From Cellulosimicrobium cellulans (GTDB taxonomy: Bacteria > Actinomycetota > Actinomycetes > Actinomycetales > Cellulomonadaceae), in contig NZ_JAFBCN010000001.1 of assembly GCF_016907755.1 (NCBI RefSeq), positions 3,224,001-3,288,000 of the forward strand: DNA of 64,000 nucleotides, given 5' to 3'. Below, piece after piece: positions 1 to 7,625 of this stretch. The translations under genes were made by a program, and so were the position numbers. Each line of letters starts with the position of its first letter. The first letter of the stretch is position 1. The notes below the pieces were generated by a model. The model did not search any database. It was not told the origin of the DNA and saw nothing but the letters and a program-made list of their open reading frames with translations.

Positions 1-169
1 CGGGTTCGTCGTCCAACCACGACGCTGAGTCGTCGAACGCACCAACGGCTGGATCAACCGCCACCGACGCCTCGCCCGCCAGTACGAGAGCCCGCTCACA
101 ACCCACGAAGCATTCATCATCCTCTCCCAGACCCGGCTCCTGCTACGCCGACTCGACCGCCACGGATAG
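1..169 (+). pseudogene. IS5-family transposase, C-terminal remnant
   Basis: The frame ending in TAG at 167-169 reads as the last part of an IS5-family DDE transposase: VVERTNGWINRHRRLARQYE and then a short hydrophobic C-terminal helix ending LLRRLDRHG. An in-frame TGA at 26-28 sits just before VVERT, where relatives carry tryptophan (TGG to TGA). The copy therefore cannot make a full transposase even if its 5' part lies intact to the left of the window. It is a relic and unrelated to the IS5-type element near 60.3 kb. The family assignment rests on the motif only. Confidence 0.75.
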
Positions 170-197
170 TCGTTCGACAGGCTTTAGACTGACCGGC

Positions 198-941
198 ATG
201 GCCCGCAAGAACTCGGACAGCACCGGCGCGCCCGCCGCCGGCGAGCAGGTCGCGAAGCAGAAGAAGCCCAAGAAGCAGCGCTGGTACCACCAGGTGTGGG
301 CCGCGTACCAGATGACGCGCAAGCAGGACCCTGCGGTCACGTGGGTCATGCTCGGCGTGTTCGTCGGCATCCTCGCCGTCGCGCTCGGCATCGGCCTGTG
401 GTGGGGCCAGTGGGTCTACACGCTCATCGTCGGCATCCCGTTCGCGGCGCTGGGCGCGATGTTCGTGCTCACGCGCCGCGCCGAGCGCGCCGCCTACCAG
501 CAGATCGAGGGTCAGCCCGGCGCAGCGCGCGCCGCGCTCGGGACGATCCGCCGCGGCTGGACGTTCGACGAGGAGCCGGTCGCGATCGACCCGCGCACGC
601 AGGACCTCGTGTTCCGCGGCGTCGGCCGGGCGGGTGTCGTGCTGGTGAGCGAGGGTCCGGCGCACCGCGCGAAGCGTCAGCTCGACGCCGAGCGCAAGCG
701 CGTCGCGCGCGTGCTGCCGAACGTGCCGATCACGACGATCCAGGTCGGCGACGAGGAGGGCCAGGTCGCCCTCCCCAAGCTCCCGCGCGCCGTCCAGAAG
801 CTCAAGCCGTCGCTCACCAAGCCGGAGACGGCCGAGGTGTCCAAGCGTCTGCGCGCCCTCGGGGTCTCGCGCCTGCCGATCCCCAAGGGCATCGACCCGA
901 CGCGCGCCCGCCCCGACCGCAAGGGCCTCAAGGGTCGCTGA
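198..941 (+). CDS. DUF4191 domain-containing membrane protein
   Basis: This is a 247-residue actinobacterial DUF4191 protein of unknown function. The N-terminus is lysine-rich and cytoplasmic (KQKKPKKQRW). Two closely spaced hydrophobic segments follow at about residues 49-70 and 73-95, and then a soluble basic C-terminal domain of about 150 residues ending in an Arg/Lys-rich tail. The length is normal for the family. It is followed by a convergent RDD gene and glnA1, the arrangement seen in many actinobacteria, where DUF4191 genes sit between lipoate genes and glnA. The ATG start is preceded by a short gap after the IS remnant, so the IS may have removed or replaced the original upstream neighbour. 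Confidence 0.9.
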   Translation: MARKNSDSTGAPAAGEQVAKQKKPKKQRWYHQVWAAYQMTRKQDPAVTWVMLGVFVGILAVALGIGLWWGQWVYTLIVGIPFAALGAMFVLTRRAERAAYQQIEGQPGAARAALGTIRRGWTFDEEPVAIDPRTQDLVFRGVGRAGVVLVSEGPAHRAKRQLDAERKRVARVLPNVPITTIQVGDEEGQVALPKLPRAVQKLKPSLTKPETAEVSKRLRALGVSRLPIPKGIDPTRARPDRKGLKGR

Positions 942-957
942 CCAGACTTCCTGCTGC

Positions 958-1010
958 ACGACGACGCCCGGCCGGGCGAGGCTCGCTCCTCACCGGCCGG
1001 GCGTCGTCGT
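958..1010. terminator. Bidirectional hairpin terminator
   Basis: Perfect 18-bp inverted repeat: arms 958-975 and 993-1010 around a 17-base loop. It lies just after the DUF4191 stop and before the end of the convergent RDD gene, so it can stop transcription from both sides. There is no U-tract, as usual in GC-rich actinobacteria. Confidence 0.8.
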
Positions 1011-1069
1011 CCCGCGTGACTGCTGGCCCCGGGTGACCCCGCTGCGCGGGACGCACGTCGGAGCCGCCG

Positions 1070-1546
1070 TCAGGTGCGGACCAGGACGGTGCCCGCAGCG
1101 CGGTCGTGGAGCCCGCGCCCGTCGGCGTCCCACACGACCGCGGGGATGACGAGGCAAAGGAGCACGGTCCGCAGCGCCCCGCGGCCGATCCCGACCATGC
1201 GCGCCGGCTCAGCCAGGCGACGGACCCGCATGCCCATGACACGGTGACCGACCGTGAAGCCGAGCGTGCTCACCAGCAGGACGTTCTCGATAGCGAAGAC
1301 CAGCGGCTGCGACCAGACCGGCAGCGCCGAGATGCCCTCGAAGAATCCCGGTGCGGCGGGCCGGAAGAAGAGGAACGCGACGAGCGTCGCGAGCACCCAG
1401 TCGATGACGAGCGCGACGACGCGCCGCCCCAGGGTCGCGAGCGAGCCCGGTCCGTCCGGCGGGAGGCCGAGCCGCGCGCCCCGGCCGTCCTGCTGTCCGC
1501 CCGGGGTGCCCTCGAGCCACGAACCCATGTCCTCGCGTGAAACCAC
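1070..1546 (-). CDS. RDD family membrane protein
   Basis: This is a 158-residue RDD protein. The family signature is present: the first helix follows [15 protein letters not shown], and a later segment reads [13 protein letters not shown]. Three hydrophobic helices are visible, at roughly residues 50-70, 85-105 and 125-145. RDD proteins are small integral membrane proteins, some of which are implicated in ion exchange; the specific role here is unknown. I chose the GTG at 1546 ([10 protein letters not shown]); an ATG at 1528 is a close alternative, and the long upstream extension is arginine-rich and looks non-coding. It is convergent with DUF4191 and divergent from glnA1, a common actinobacterial arrangement. 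Confidence 0.85.
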   Translation of the reverse strand: MVSREDMGSWLEGTPGGQQDGRGARLGLPPDGPGSLATLGRRVVALVIDWVLATLVAFLFFRPAAPGFFEGISALPVWSQPLVFAIENVLLVSTLGFTVGHRVMGMRVRRLAEPARMVGIGRGALRTVLLCLVIPAVVWDADGRGLHDRAAGTVLVRT

Positions 1547-1665
1547 GGGACCAGGGTACGTGCCGGTCGGTGGACGACCTCGACGGTGCGGGCGCGCACG
1601 GCGGTATCGTGCCGAACGGCACACCGCCCGCCGGCGGCTGCCGCGTGCCCTCGTGTAGCACGAAC

Positions 1666-1701
1666 GTCACACGGGGACGCGGGACGTAACACGCCCGAAA
1701 C
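1666..1701 (+). promoter_or_regulatory. GlnR-type nitrogen-control box upstream of glnA1
   Basis: GTAAC at 1686-1690, six bases, then GAAAC at 1697-1701 matches the actinobacterial GlnR consensus gTnAc-n6-GaAAc exactly. A further GTCAC half-site lies at 1666-1670. It is about 105 bases upstream of the glnA1 start, where GlnR sites lie in Streptomyces and Mycobacterium glnA promoters. The assignment as a GlnR site is inferred from the consensus. Confidence 0.75.
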
Positions 1702-1807
1702 AATGGGTACATGGCGGGGAAACCGCCTCGGCCTAGGTTCGTGGGCGCCACGTCAGCGGCAGGTTCGCCGCGCAGCCCGACGGCACCACCCGATCAAGGA
1801 GCAACGG

Positions 1808-3232
1808 ATGTTCAACAACGCGGAGGAGGCAATCGCCTTCACGCGGAACGAGGGCGTCGAGTTCGTCGACGTCCGGTTCTGCGACCTGCCCGGCATCATG
1901 CAGCACTTCAACATCCCCGTCTCGCAGTTCGACGAGAAGGCGTTCGAGGACGGCCTGATGTTCGACGGGTCGTCGATCCGCGGCTTCCAGGCGATCCACG
2001 AGTCGGACATGAAGCTCGTGCCGGACGTCAAGACCGCGTTCGTGGACCCGTTCCGCAAGCGCAAGACGCTGGTCGTGAACTTCTCGATCGTCGACCCGTT
2101 CACGGGTGAGCCGTACTCGCGCGACCCCCGCAACATCGCGGCCAAGGCCGAGGCGTACCTGCGCTCCACCGGCATCGCCGACACCGCGTTCTTCGCGCCC
2201 GAGGCCGAGTTCTACCTCTTCGACGAGGCCCGCTTCGCGACGAACCAGCACTCGAGCTTCTACTACCTCGACTCGATCGAGGCCGCGTGGAACACCGGTC
2301 GCGAGGAGGAGGGTGGCAACCTCGCGTACAAGACGCGCTACAAGGGCGGCTACTTCCCCGTCTCCCCGTCCGACCGCTTCGCGGACCTGCGCGACGACAT
2401 GTGCGCGACGCTGGAGCAGGTCGGCCTCGAGGTCGAGCGCGCGCACCACGAGGTGGGCACCGCCGGCCAGCAGGAGATCAACTACCGCTTCAACACGCTG
2501 CTGCACGCGGCCGACGACCTGATGAAGTTCAAGTACGTCATCCGCAACGAGGCGTTCGAGGCCGGCAAGTCCGTCACCTTCATGCCGAAGCCGATCTTCG
2601 GCGACAACGGCTCGGGCATGCACTCCCATCAGTCCCTCTGGAAGGACGGCAAGCCGCTGTTCTTCGACGAGAAGGGCTACGGCGGTCTCTCCGACCTCGC
2701 GCGCTGGTACATCGGCGGCCTGCTCAAGCACGCTCCGTCGCTCCTCGCGTTCACGAACCCGTCGGTGAACTCCTACCACCGCCTGGTCCCCGGCTACGAG
2801 GCCCCGGTCAACCTGGTCTACTCGGCCCGCAACCGCTCCGCGTGCATCCGCATCCCGGTGACCGGCTCGTCCGCCGCTGCGAAGCGCGTCGAGTTCCGCG
2901 TCCCGGACCCGTCGGCCAACCCGTACCTCGCGTTCGCCGCGCAGCTCCTCGCCGGCATCGACGGCATCAAGAACCGCATCGAGCCGCCGGAGCCGATCGA
3001 CAAGGACCTCTACGAGCTGCCGCCCGAGGAGCACGCGCAGATCCAGCAGGTCCCCGCGTCGCTCGGCGAGGCCCTCGACGCGCTCGAGGCCGACCAGGAG
3101 TACCTCACTGAGGGTGGCGTCTTCACGCCGGACCTCATCCAGACGTGGATCGACTACAAGCGCGCCAACGAGATCGACCCGATCCGCCTGCGCCCGCACC
3201 CCCACGAGTTCGAGCTCTACTACGACATCTGA
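1808..3232 (+). CDS. glnA: Type I glutamine synthetase (GlnA1)
   Basis: Glutamine synthetase, 474 residues, makes glutamine from glutamate, ammonia and ATP in the cytoplasm as a dodecamer. Family motifs are clear: the N-terminal beta-grasp region with [10 protein letters not shown], the metal/ATP region with [21 protein letters not shown], and the glutamate-binding NRSACIRIP. Tyr402 in DLYELPPEE matches the tyrosine adenylylated by GlnE in the GlnA1 type, so this enzyme should be under covalent control by the GlnE encoded at 12.2-15.3 kb. The start is the ATG after AAGGAG; the upstream in-frame extension has no GS homology. A GlnR box lies upstream, consistent with nitrogen-status regulation. 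Length and motifs are normal. Confidence 0.97.
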   Translation: MFNNAEEAIAFTRNEGVEFVDVRFCDLPGIMQHFNIPVSQFDEKAFEDGLMFDGSSIRGFQAIHESDMKLVPDVKTAFVDPFRKRKTLVVNFSIVDPFTGEPYSRDPRNIAAKAEAYLRSTGIADTAFFAPEAEFYLFDEARFATNQHSSFYYLDSIEAAWNTGREEEGGNLAYKTRYKGGYFPVSPSDRFADLRDDMCATLEQVGLEVERAHHEVGTAGQQEINYRFNTLLHAADDLMKFKYVIRNEAFEAGKSVTFMPKPIFGDNGSGMHSHQSLWKDGKPLFFDEKGYGGLSDLARWYIGGLLKHAPSLLAFTNPSVNSYHRLVPGYEAPVNLVYSARNRSACIRIPVTGSSAAAKRVEFRVPDPSANPYLAFAAQLLAGIDGIKNRIEPPEPIDKDLYELPPEEHAQIQQVPASLGEALDALEADQEYLTEGGVFTPDLIQTWIDYKRANEIDPIRLRPHPHEFELYYDI

Positions 3233-3242
3233 TCGGTCCTGT

Positions 3243-3263
3243 GCGTCTGACCTGCGCAGACGC
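3243..3263 (+). terminator. Hairpin after glnA1
   Basis: Inverted repeat with 7-bp arms (3243-3249 and 3257-3263) 10 bases after the glnA1 stop. It abuts the end of the convergent integrase remnant. This is also the likely left boundary of the integrated element. Confidence 0.5.
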
Positions 3264-4108
3264 TAGCCGGACGATGCTGTAGTCCGCAGAGAGTCCGCAC
3301 GAGCCGCCAGCACTGCACCAACGGCGGCTCGTGTGGACTCTTCTGTGTCTGGCCACAGGTGGGCGTAGGTGTCGAGCGTCGTCTTCGCGGACGCGTGCCG
3401 CAACCGCGCCTGGACCACCTTCACGTCCGCACCCGCAGCCATGAGCAGCGACGCGTAGTAGTGCCGCAGCTCGTGGAACCGAAACACGGCTGGCAACCCG
3501 GCCGCGAACCGCGCATCACGCACGGCGCGGGTGAGCTGCCACGGCCCGACCTGTTCCTGCAACTCGGTCGTCAGGAACGTCCCGTCCGACGGATGCTCCT
3601 TGAGGTGCGCCGCCAGCTCGAGGGAGAGCTCCCGCGCGATCGGTAGCGGGTTCTTCGACTCGTCCGTCTTGAGCAGCTCGGCGGGGTACTGGACCGTCGG
3701 CGAGATGACGCCGCGCATGAAGTCGATGTCGACGACCCGTAGCCCACACACCTCCGCGGTTCGCAGGCCCGCGAACGCGCCCAGCAGGACCGCGGGACGC
3801 AGCCCGAACGGCATCGCGTCGTGCAGCACCCACACCTGATCCGTCGACGCAATGAATGCCCGCTGCTTCCTGGCCGGCGGTGCCGTCCGCCGCGAGCACG
3901 GGTTCCTCGGGATCATCCCGTCGTGCACCGCGTCCGTGAGGATCTGCGACAGTCGAGCATGGAGCGCGTACACGTAGGACTGCGCCGCTCCCCCGTCCTT
4001 CAGCGACGCCACCCACGTCTTCACGTGCGACGCCCGCAGCCCCTGTAGCCGGTGCCCGCCGAGCCCGGCCTTGATCTGCGCGAACGCCCGATCGCAGCAG
4101 ATTCGCAT
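3263..4108 (-). pseudogene. Tyrosine recombinase (phage integrase), N-terminally truncated
   Basis: The visible 281 residues contain a complete tyrosine-recombinase catalytic domain: Arg in AGLRTAEV, HELRH, then LRHASAKTTLDTYAH with the second His and the nucleophilic Tyr. Part of the core-binding SAM-like domain remains (HVKTWVASL). The arm-binding N-terminus that integrases of this type normally have is missing. Instead the reading frame runs at about 4090-4115 into the plus-strand tape-measure fragment, so a deletion has joined two distant prophage genes. The ATG at 4108 is probably not a natural start. Its position immediately downstream of glnA1 suggests integration at the glnA 3' side. 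Probably inactive. Confidence 0.8.
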
Positions 4109-4484
4109 CCAGGCACGCGTTGACGCGGACCCGAACTACAACCCCGCCACCGCACCGTCCCAGATCCGCAGGGCCCGCGGCGGCATCATCCCCGGCATGC
4201 CCTCGTCCACCGACAACCTGCGCGCCGACGTCGCGTCCGGCGAGTACCTCGTCAACGCCGACGCCACCGCGAAGAACCGGCAGCTCCTCGACGCGATCAA
4301 CCAGGGTCGCCAGCCCGTGCTGCCGCAGTCGGGTGTCATGACACCCACGTCCGTGTCGCTTGAGGGCGCGAACATCACCATCGAGGTCGACGGCACCAGT
4401 TTCCGCGGCTACGTCCGCCAACAGGCGCGTGTCGAAGCCACGTCGGCGATCCTTACCGCGCAGAAGCGGCCCGCGGCGCGCTGA
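4095..4484 (+). pseudogene. Phage tail tape-measure protein, C-terminal fragment
   Basis: The plus-strand frame ending at 4484 reads RARGGIIPGMPSSTDNL and GEYLVNADATAKNRQLLDA, the glycine-rich 'hidden stator-like' tail end common in tape-measure proteins of actinobacteriophages, followed by a short charged C-terminus. The preceding thousand or more residues are absent. The boundary with the integrase relic lies near 4090-4115. It is best explained as one end of a large internal prophage deletion. Identification is by motif recognition only. Confidence 0.6.
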
Positions 4485-4507
4485 ACTCGCCCCCATTGGT
4501 GAGGCCT

Positions 4508-4651
4508 CTAGCAGCGACCAACATCCGTGCCGATCTCTCCGCACTTCCCACATTGGAGCGCCTCGACACTGCCGAGCTTGTGCAGGAAGAACGGCCGACA
4601 GGCGTTGCAGTACGAGCAAAAGTGGTTCCCGATGGGCACTCCGTCGGCCAT
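4508..4651 (-). CDS. 47-residue zinc-ribbon-like small protein
   Basis: This short frame begins at an ATG that overlaps the stop of the preceding small gene by one base (TGATG), a classic translational-coupling arrangement. The protein has two cysteine pairs, CSYC and CGKC, about 24 residues apart, which can form a zinc ribbon. Small zinc-ribbon proteins are frequent in actinophage genomes. The function is unknown. Confidence 0.55.
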   Translation of the reverse strand: MADGVPIGNHFCSYCNACRPFFLHKLGSVEALQCGKCGEIGTDVGRC

Positions 4652-4788
4652 CAAAGCCCCAACCCACCAAGCTCATCGTCGATCATCTTGTCGACCTCCT
4701 TGTCGACGGCCTTCTCGATCGCAGCCTCGACCTCCGCCTCGGTCGCATCCTCCGGAACCTTGACCTCGGACTCGCGCTCGAACGACAT
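4651..4788 (-). CDS. 45-residue acidic small protein
   Basis: ATG at 4786-4788 is preceded by GGGAGGG at good distance for a ribosome binding site. The product is highly charged (many Glu, Asp and Lys; EAEVEAAIEKAVDKEVDK), predicted helical, and ends in DDELGGLGL. It is coupled by a TGATG junction to the zinc-ribbon gene that follows. It probably belongs to the prophage remnant. No family is recognised. Confidence 0.5.
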   Translation of the reverse strand: MSFERESEVKVPEDATEAEVEAAIEKAVDKEVDKMIDDELGGLGL

Positions 4789-4881
4789 GCTCACCCTCCC
4801 CTTCGCCACGACCATCGTGACCTGGATCACAGTAGCGAGAAGTCGGTGAACCTGTCGGCGCAACGTGCCATGCTCGGGGCC

Positions 4882-5085
4882 ATGGCACAGCTTCAGATAT
4901 TCACAGGGTCCGGTCAGCCGACGCTCGCACTAACCGTCGACGACGGCAGGGTGGAGGAGTACAAGGCGCTGCTCGAGGACCGACTCAAGGGCGGCGTCGC
5001 CGAGATCGAGTCTGAGGACGGTGCTCGGCGCCCGCAGACGTACTACATCGTGCCCAGCAACGTGACGGCCTGGACCTTCCGCTAG
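4882..5085 (+). CDS. 67-residue hypothetical protein
   Basis: ATG at 4882 (MAQLQIFTGSG) opens a frame of ordinary alternating composition, MAQLQIF...YYIVPSNVTAWTFR. It ends six bases before the next small gene. An in-frame ATG at 4870 is an alternative. Sequence character (QTYYIVPSNVTAW) fits a small beta-rich protein. It belongs to a run of small plus-strand genes at 4.9-5.8 kb that look like prophage-remnant or cargo genes. No function assigned. Confidence 0.5.
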   Translation: MAQLQIFTGSGQPTLALTVDDGRVEEYKALLEDRLKGGVAEIESEDGARRPQTYYIVPSNVTAWTFR

Positions 5086-5091
5086 TCCGGC

Positions 5092-5247
5092 ATGAGCGAC
5101 GCTCCGAAGACGTGCCCGACGTGCAACGTGCCGACCAGGCTTAGCGCCAACGGCAGAGTGCCCGGTATCTCCGACGTCCCGCTGGTGCCGCTTCCCGTGT
5201 TCTGCTGCCCGAGGTGCAAGACGACCTGGGTGCTCGATGCGAAGTAG
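5092..5247 (+). CDS. 51-residue CxxC zinc-ribbon protein
   Basis: ATG at 5092 follows the previous stop by six bases. The product has CPTC near the N-terminus and CCPRC near residue 40, spaced for a single zinc ribbon, and ends at TAG 5245-5247. A second small zinc-ribbon protein (4508-4651) lies nearby on the other strand. Function unknown; probably part of the same transferred segment. Confidence 0.55.
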   Translation: MSDAPKTCPTCNVPTRLSANGRVPGISDVPLVPLPVFCCPRCKTTWVLDAK

Positions 5248-5292
5248 ACCCTACCCCCGCGCATGTCGGTGGGGCGTGGGATGCTCCGGGGC

Positions 5293-5778
5293 ATGACGAA
5301 CACGGAAGACCCTCTGGTCCCACCCACCGACGCTACAAGCCTTCATCAGCAGGTTGAGCAGCTCACCGAAGGCGCCGACCCTTACCTCGACACCGTCCTC
5401 AAGGCAGTTTTGGGGAACCGCTCCGAGAACGAGGACACGAGCCTCCCCCTGACCGTGCTCACGCCGGGCGGAGTCGTGAGCGGAACGGTGGTCTCCGCGC
5501 GCCGATGGTCCAAGCATCTGCGCGCGAGCCTCACAACGGGCAATGAGGCCGTTGACGGCGCCTTTGGGAGGCTCTTCGACGACATCCAGACCGACTACGA
5601 GGAGTTCGTCGACGCGTTGGACGCTCATGAGCTTCCGTACCCGGCCTTCTCGTACATCCACTTCGAGGACGCGGTCGTCTACGCCGGCAATGTCCCTCTG
5701 AACGGCGGGAACTTTCGCGTCGAGCGGCGCAAGATCGGCGGCTGGAGCTTCGGGCTCTTCAAGCCCAACGACGGCTAA
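5293..5778 (+). CDS. Hypothetical protein, 161 residues
   Basis: The likely start is the ATG at 5293 (MTNTEDPL); in-frame ATGs at 5263 and 5281 lie just upstream. The protein is acidic and soluble, with a predicted helical N-terminus and the stretch LPLTVLTPGGVVSGTVVSA, which loosely resembles GvpU-like gas-vesicle accessory proteins; I cannot confirm that. Base composition is lower in GC at third positions than in neighbouring core genes, in keeping with acquired DNA. No catalytic motif is visible. Confidence 0.55.
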   Translation: MTNTEDPLVPPTDATSLHQQVEQLTEGADPYLDTVLKAVLGNRSENEDTSLPLTVLTPGGVVSGTVVSARRWSKHLRASLTTGNEAVDGAFGRLFDDIQTDYEEFVDALDAHELPYPAFSYIHFEDAVVYAGNVPLNGGNFRVERRKIGGWSFGLFKPNDG

Positions 5779-5806
5779 GCGTCCTCGAGCGACTCCCACC
5801 ACTCGA

Positions 5807-6292
5807 TCAGGTCCCCCTCCGCCGACCCGCACGACGTTCCCGCGCCGCGTGCCGGACCTTTCGCGACGTCCCGCGCTCGGCGAGATCGTCGAGGACGACA
5901 TCGGCGGTGACGTTCTCCACCAGCTGTCGCTGGCACCACAGGGTGAGGTCGGGCAGGTCATCGACGATCGACCGGGGTCGCACGACGAGGTCACGAATCA
6001 GCGCCCATTCCCGGAGTCTCTGTTCTGCAAAGGCCCTTCCGGGCGATGCCCCGAGACCGTCGACCCAGGAGCGGCCCTCGGTGAGGTCGACGTGCTGCAG
6101 GACGTCTACGACGACGACCCTGGCCATCTCATCGCCCTCGACGACTGCTTCCTTGAGCAGCGGACGGAGGTCCTCGCGCCGGACCGCGCCCGCGTAGACG
6201 GCCCACCGGCTGTGCTCGTCGTCGAGGTCGACGTCGCTCGTGCCCAATCCTCCGGCAAGGAGACGGAGAAGGTCTCGGCCACGCGGAGTCAC
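5807..6292 (-). CDS. Hypothetical protein, 161 residues
   Basis: GTG start at 6292 overlaps the stop of the upstream gene (GTGA), so the two are probably translated together. The product is rich in acidic residues and Leu/Val, soluble, with a basic C-terminal tail (RERRAGRRRGT). I recognise no family. It forms, with the 64-residue upstream gene, a small two-gene unit convergent with the 5293-5778 gene. A toxin-antitoxin-like pair is one possibility by size and coupling alone; no sequence motif supports it. Confidence 0.45.
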   Translation of the reverse strand: MTPRGRDLLRLLAGGLGTSDVDLDDEHSRWAVYAGAVRREDLRPLLKEAVVEGDEMARVVVVDVLQHVDLTEGRSWVDGLGASPGRAFAEQRLREWALIRDLVVRPRSIVDDLPDLTLWCQRQLVENVTADVVLDDLAERGTSRKVRHAARERRAGRRRGT

Positions 6293-6483
6293 TCCCGGTC
6301 CTCCGGTTGTCCGAGGAGCGCGTCGACTTCGTCACTGCTCAGAACCCGATGCGCCTCGCCACGCACCGCCCTGTCCGGAAGGGCCCGGTCTTTAACGGTC
6401 CCCTCGGTGTCGGCGAACTCGGGGAAGTCGGCCACGACGAAGAGCTTCTCGGCGGCTGCGCTTCTTCCCGGCTCGGACGACAC
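6289..6483 (-). CDS. Hypothetical protein, 64 residues
   Basis: I prefer the GTG at 6483 (VSSEPGRSAAAEKLFVVADFPEF) because a TAGGTT -10-like hexamer lies just upstream, the layout of leaderless actinobacterial genes; a longer frame to 6516 would swallow that element. The protein is short and acidic, ending in a helix SSDEVDALLGQPEDRE. Its stop overlaps the start of the 161-residue downstream gene by four bases. Function unknown. Confidence 0.4.
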   Translation of the reverse strand: MSSEPGRSAAAEKLFVVADFPEFADTEGTVKDRALPDRAVRGEAHRVLSSDEVDALLGQPEDRE

Positions 6484-6579
6484 GGTGCCCAACCTAGCCG
6501 CGGCTCGGCGGCTCACCGAGTGCTTTCGCCCGTCGCCCCTGTGATCTTCTGCCCGGTCAGGAGGCCCCAGAAGTCCTGG

Positions 6580-6609
6580 TTGTCAGGCACGCACGTCGCG
6601 CGCTAGTTT
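6580..6609 (+). promoter_or_regulatory. Candidate promoter of the chitinase gene
   Basis: TTGTCA at 6580-6585 and TAGTTT at 6604-6609 are separated by 18 bases, 43 bases before the chitinase start. This is a plausible housekeeping-type promoter, judged by pattern only. Confidence 0.4.
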
Positions 6610-6652
6610 GTGAGCGGCGGTAACGATGCCGCCCACACGAGCAGGGGGATTC

Positions 6653-7561
6653 ATGAGCACACGCTTCCGGCGCGCCCTCACGGCCGTCGCGTCCGCGCTG
6701 GTGTCGACCGTCGTGGCGGCGTCGCTCGCCGCTCCGGCGAGCGCGTCCGCGGCGCCCGCGGCCGCCGACCCGTCCGCGAGCGCCGCGTGCGCCGCGACGT
6801 GGTCGGCCACGACGGCGTACTCGGGCGGCCAGACGGCGTCGCACCACGGGCGGAACTGGACGGCCCGCTGGTGGACGCAGCGCGAGACGCCTGGCTCGAC
6901 GAGCGTCTGGGTCGACGCGGGCCGGTGCACGGGGGGCGGGGACGACTTCGTCGTCAGCCGCGAGGAGTTCGACGCGATCTTCCCGAACCGGCACCCGTTC
7001 TACACGTACGACGGGTTCGTCGACGCGCTGGGCGCCTACCCCGCGTTCGCGAGCACGGGCACGCCCGAGACACGGACGCGCGAGGTCGCGGCGTTCCTCA
7101 CCCACGCGGACTTCGAGTCGGTGGGCCTGCGGTACGTGAAGGAGATCAACGAGGCGAACTACTGGATCAAGTGCGACTACTCCCAGCCGTTCGGCTGCCC
7201 CGCCGGCCAGACGGCGTACTACGGTCGCGGGCCGATCATGTTCAGCTGGAACTTCAACTACAAGGCTGCGGGCGACGCGCTCGGGATCGACCTGCTGAAC
7301 GACCCGTGGCTGGTCGAGGAGGACCCGTCCGTCGCGTGGCAGACGGCGCTCTGGTACTGGAACACGCAGAACGGCCCCGGGGTGATGACGTCGCACCAGG
7401 CGATGGTCTCGGGTTCCGGGTTCGGCCAGACCATCAACTCGCTCAACGGTGCGCTCGAGTGCGACGGCGGCAACCCCGCCTCCGTGCAGTCCCGGGTGGA
7501 CCGTTACGTGCGCATCACCGAGGTCCTGGGCGTGGCCCCGGGCTCGGGCCTGTACTGCTGA
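6653..7561 (+). CDS. Secreted GH19 chitinase with N-terminal carbohydrate-binding module
   Basis: Secreted endochitinase of glycoside hydrolase family 19, Streptomyces ChiC type, 302 residues. In order: a signal peptide (basic start, hydrophobic core, Ala-rich cleavage region, residues 1-40), a small CBM5/12-like module (ATWSATTAYSGGQTASHHG, W...W pairs, about 45-85), and the GH19 domain from about 95 to the end. The catalytic glutamates are Glu155 and Glu164, nine apart as in ChiC, and the substrate-cleft motif GCPAGQTAYYGRGPI is intact. The His normally preceding the first glutamate (HET) is Phe here (FES). The ATG at 6653 follows AGGGGG; the upstream in-frame ATG is less well placed. It degrades chitin outside the cell. 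Confidence 0.93.
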   Translation: MSTRFRRALTAVASALVSTVVAASLAAPASASAAPAAADPSASAACAATWSATTAYSGGQTASHHGRNWTARWWTQRETPGSTSVWVDAGRCTGGGDDFVVSREEFDAIFPNRHPFYTYDGFVDALGAYPAFASTGTPETRTREVAAFLTHADFESVGLRYVKEINEANYWIKCDYSQPFGCPAGQTAYYGRGPIMFSWNFNYKAAGDALGIDLLNDPWLVEEDPSVAWQTALWYWNTQNGPGVMTSHQAMVSGSGFGQTINSLNGALECDGGNPASVQSRVDRYVRITEVLGVAPGSGLYC

Positions 7562-7584
7562 CCGGGCTGGCCCGCGTGCAGTGA

Positions 7585-7623
7585 GGCGGGTGCGGTGCGC
7601 GCAGGGGGCGCACCGCACCCGCC
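7585..7623. terminator. Bidirectional hairpin terminator
   Basis: Perfect inverted repeat with 15-16-bp arms (7585-7600 and 7608-7623) around a 7-base loop, placed between the ends of the convergent chitinase and monooxygenase genes. Confidence 0.85.
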
Positions 7624-7625
7624 GG

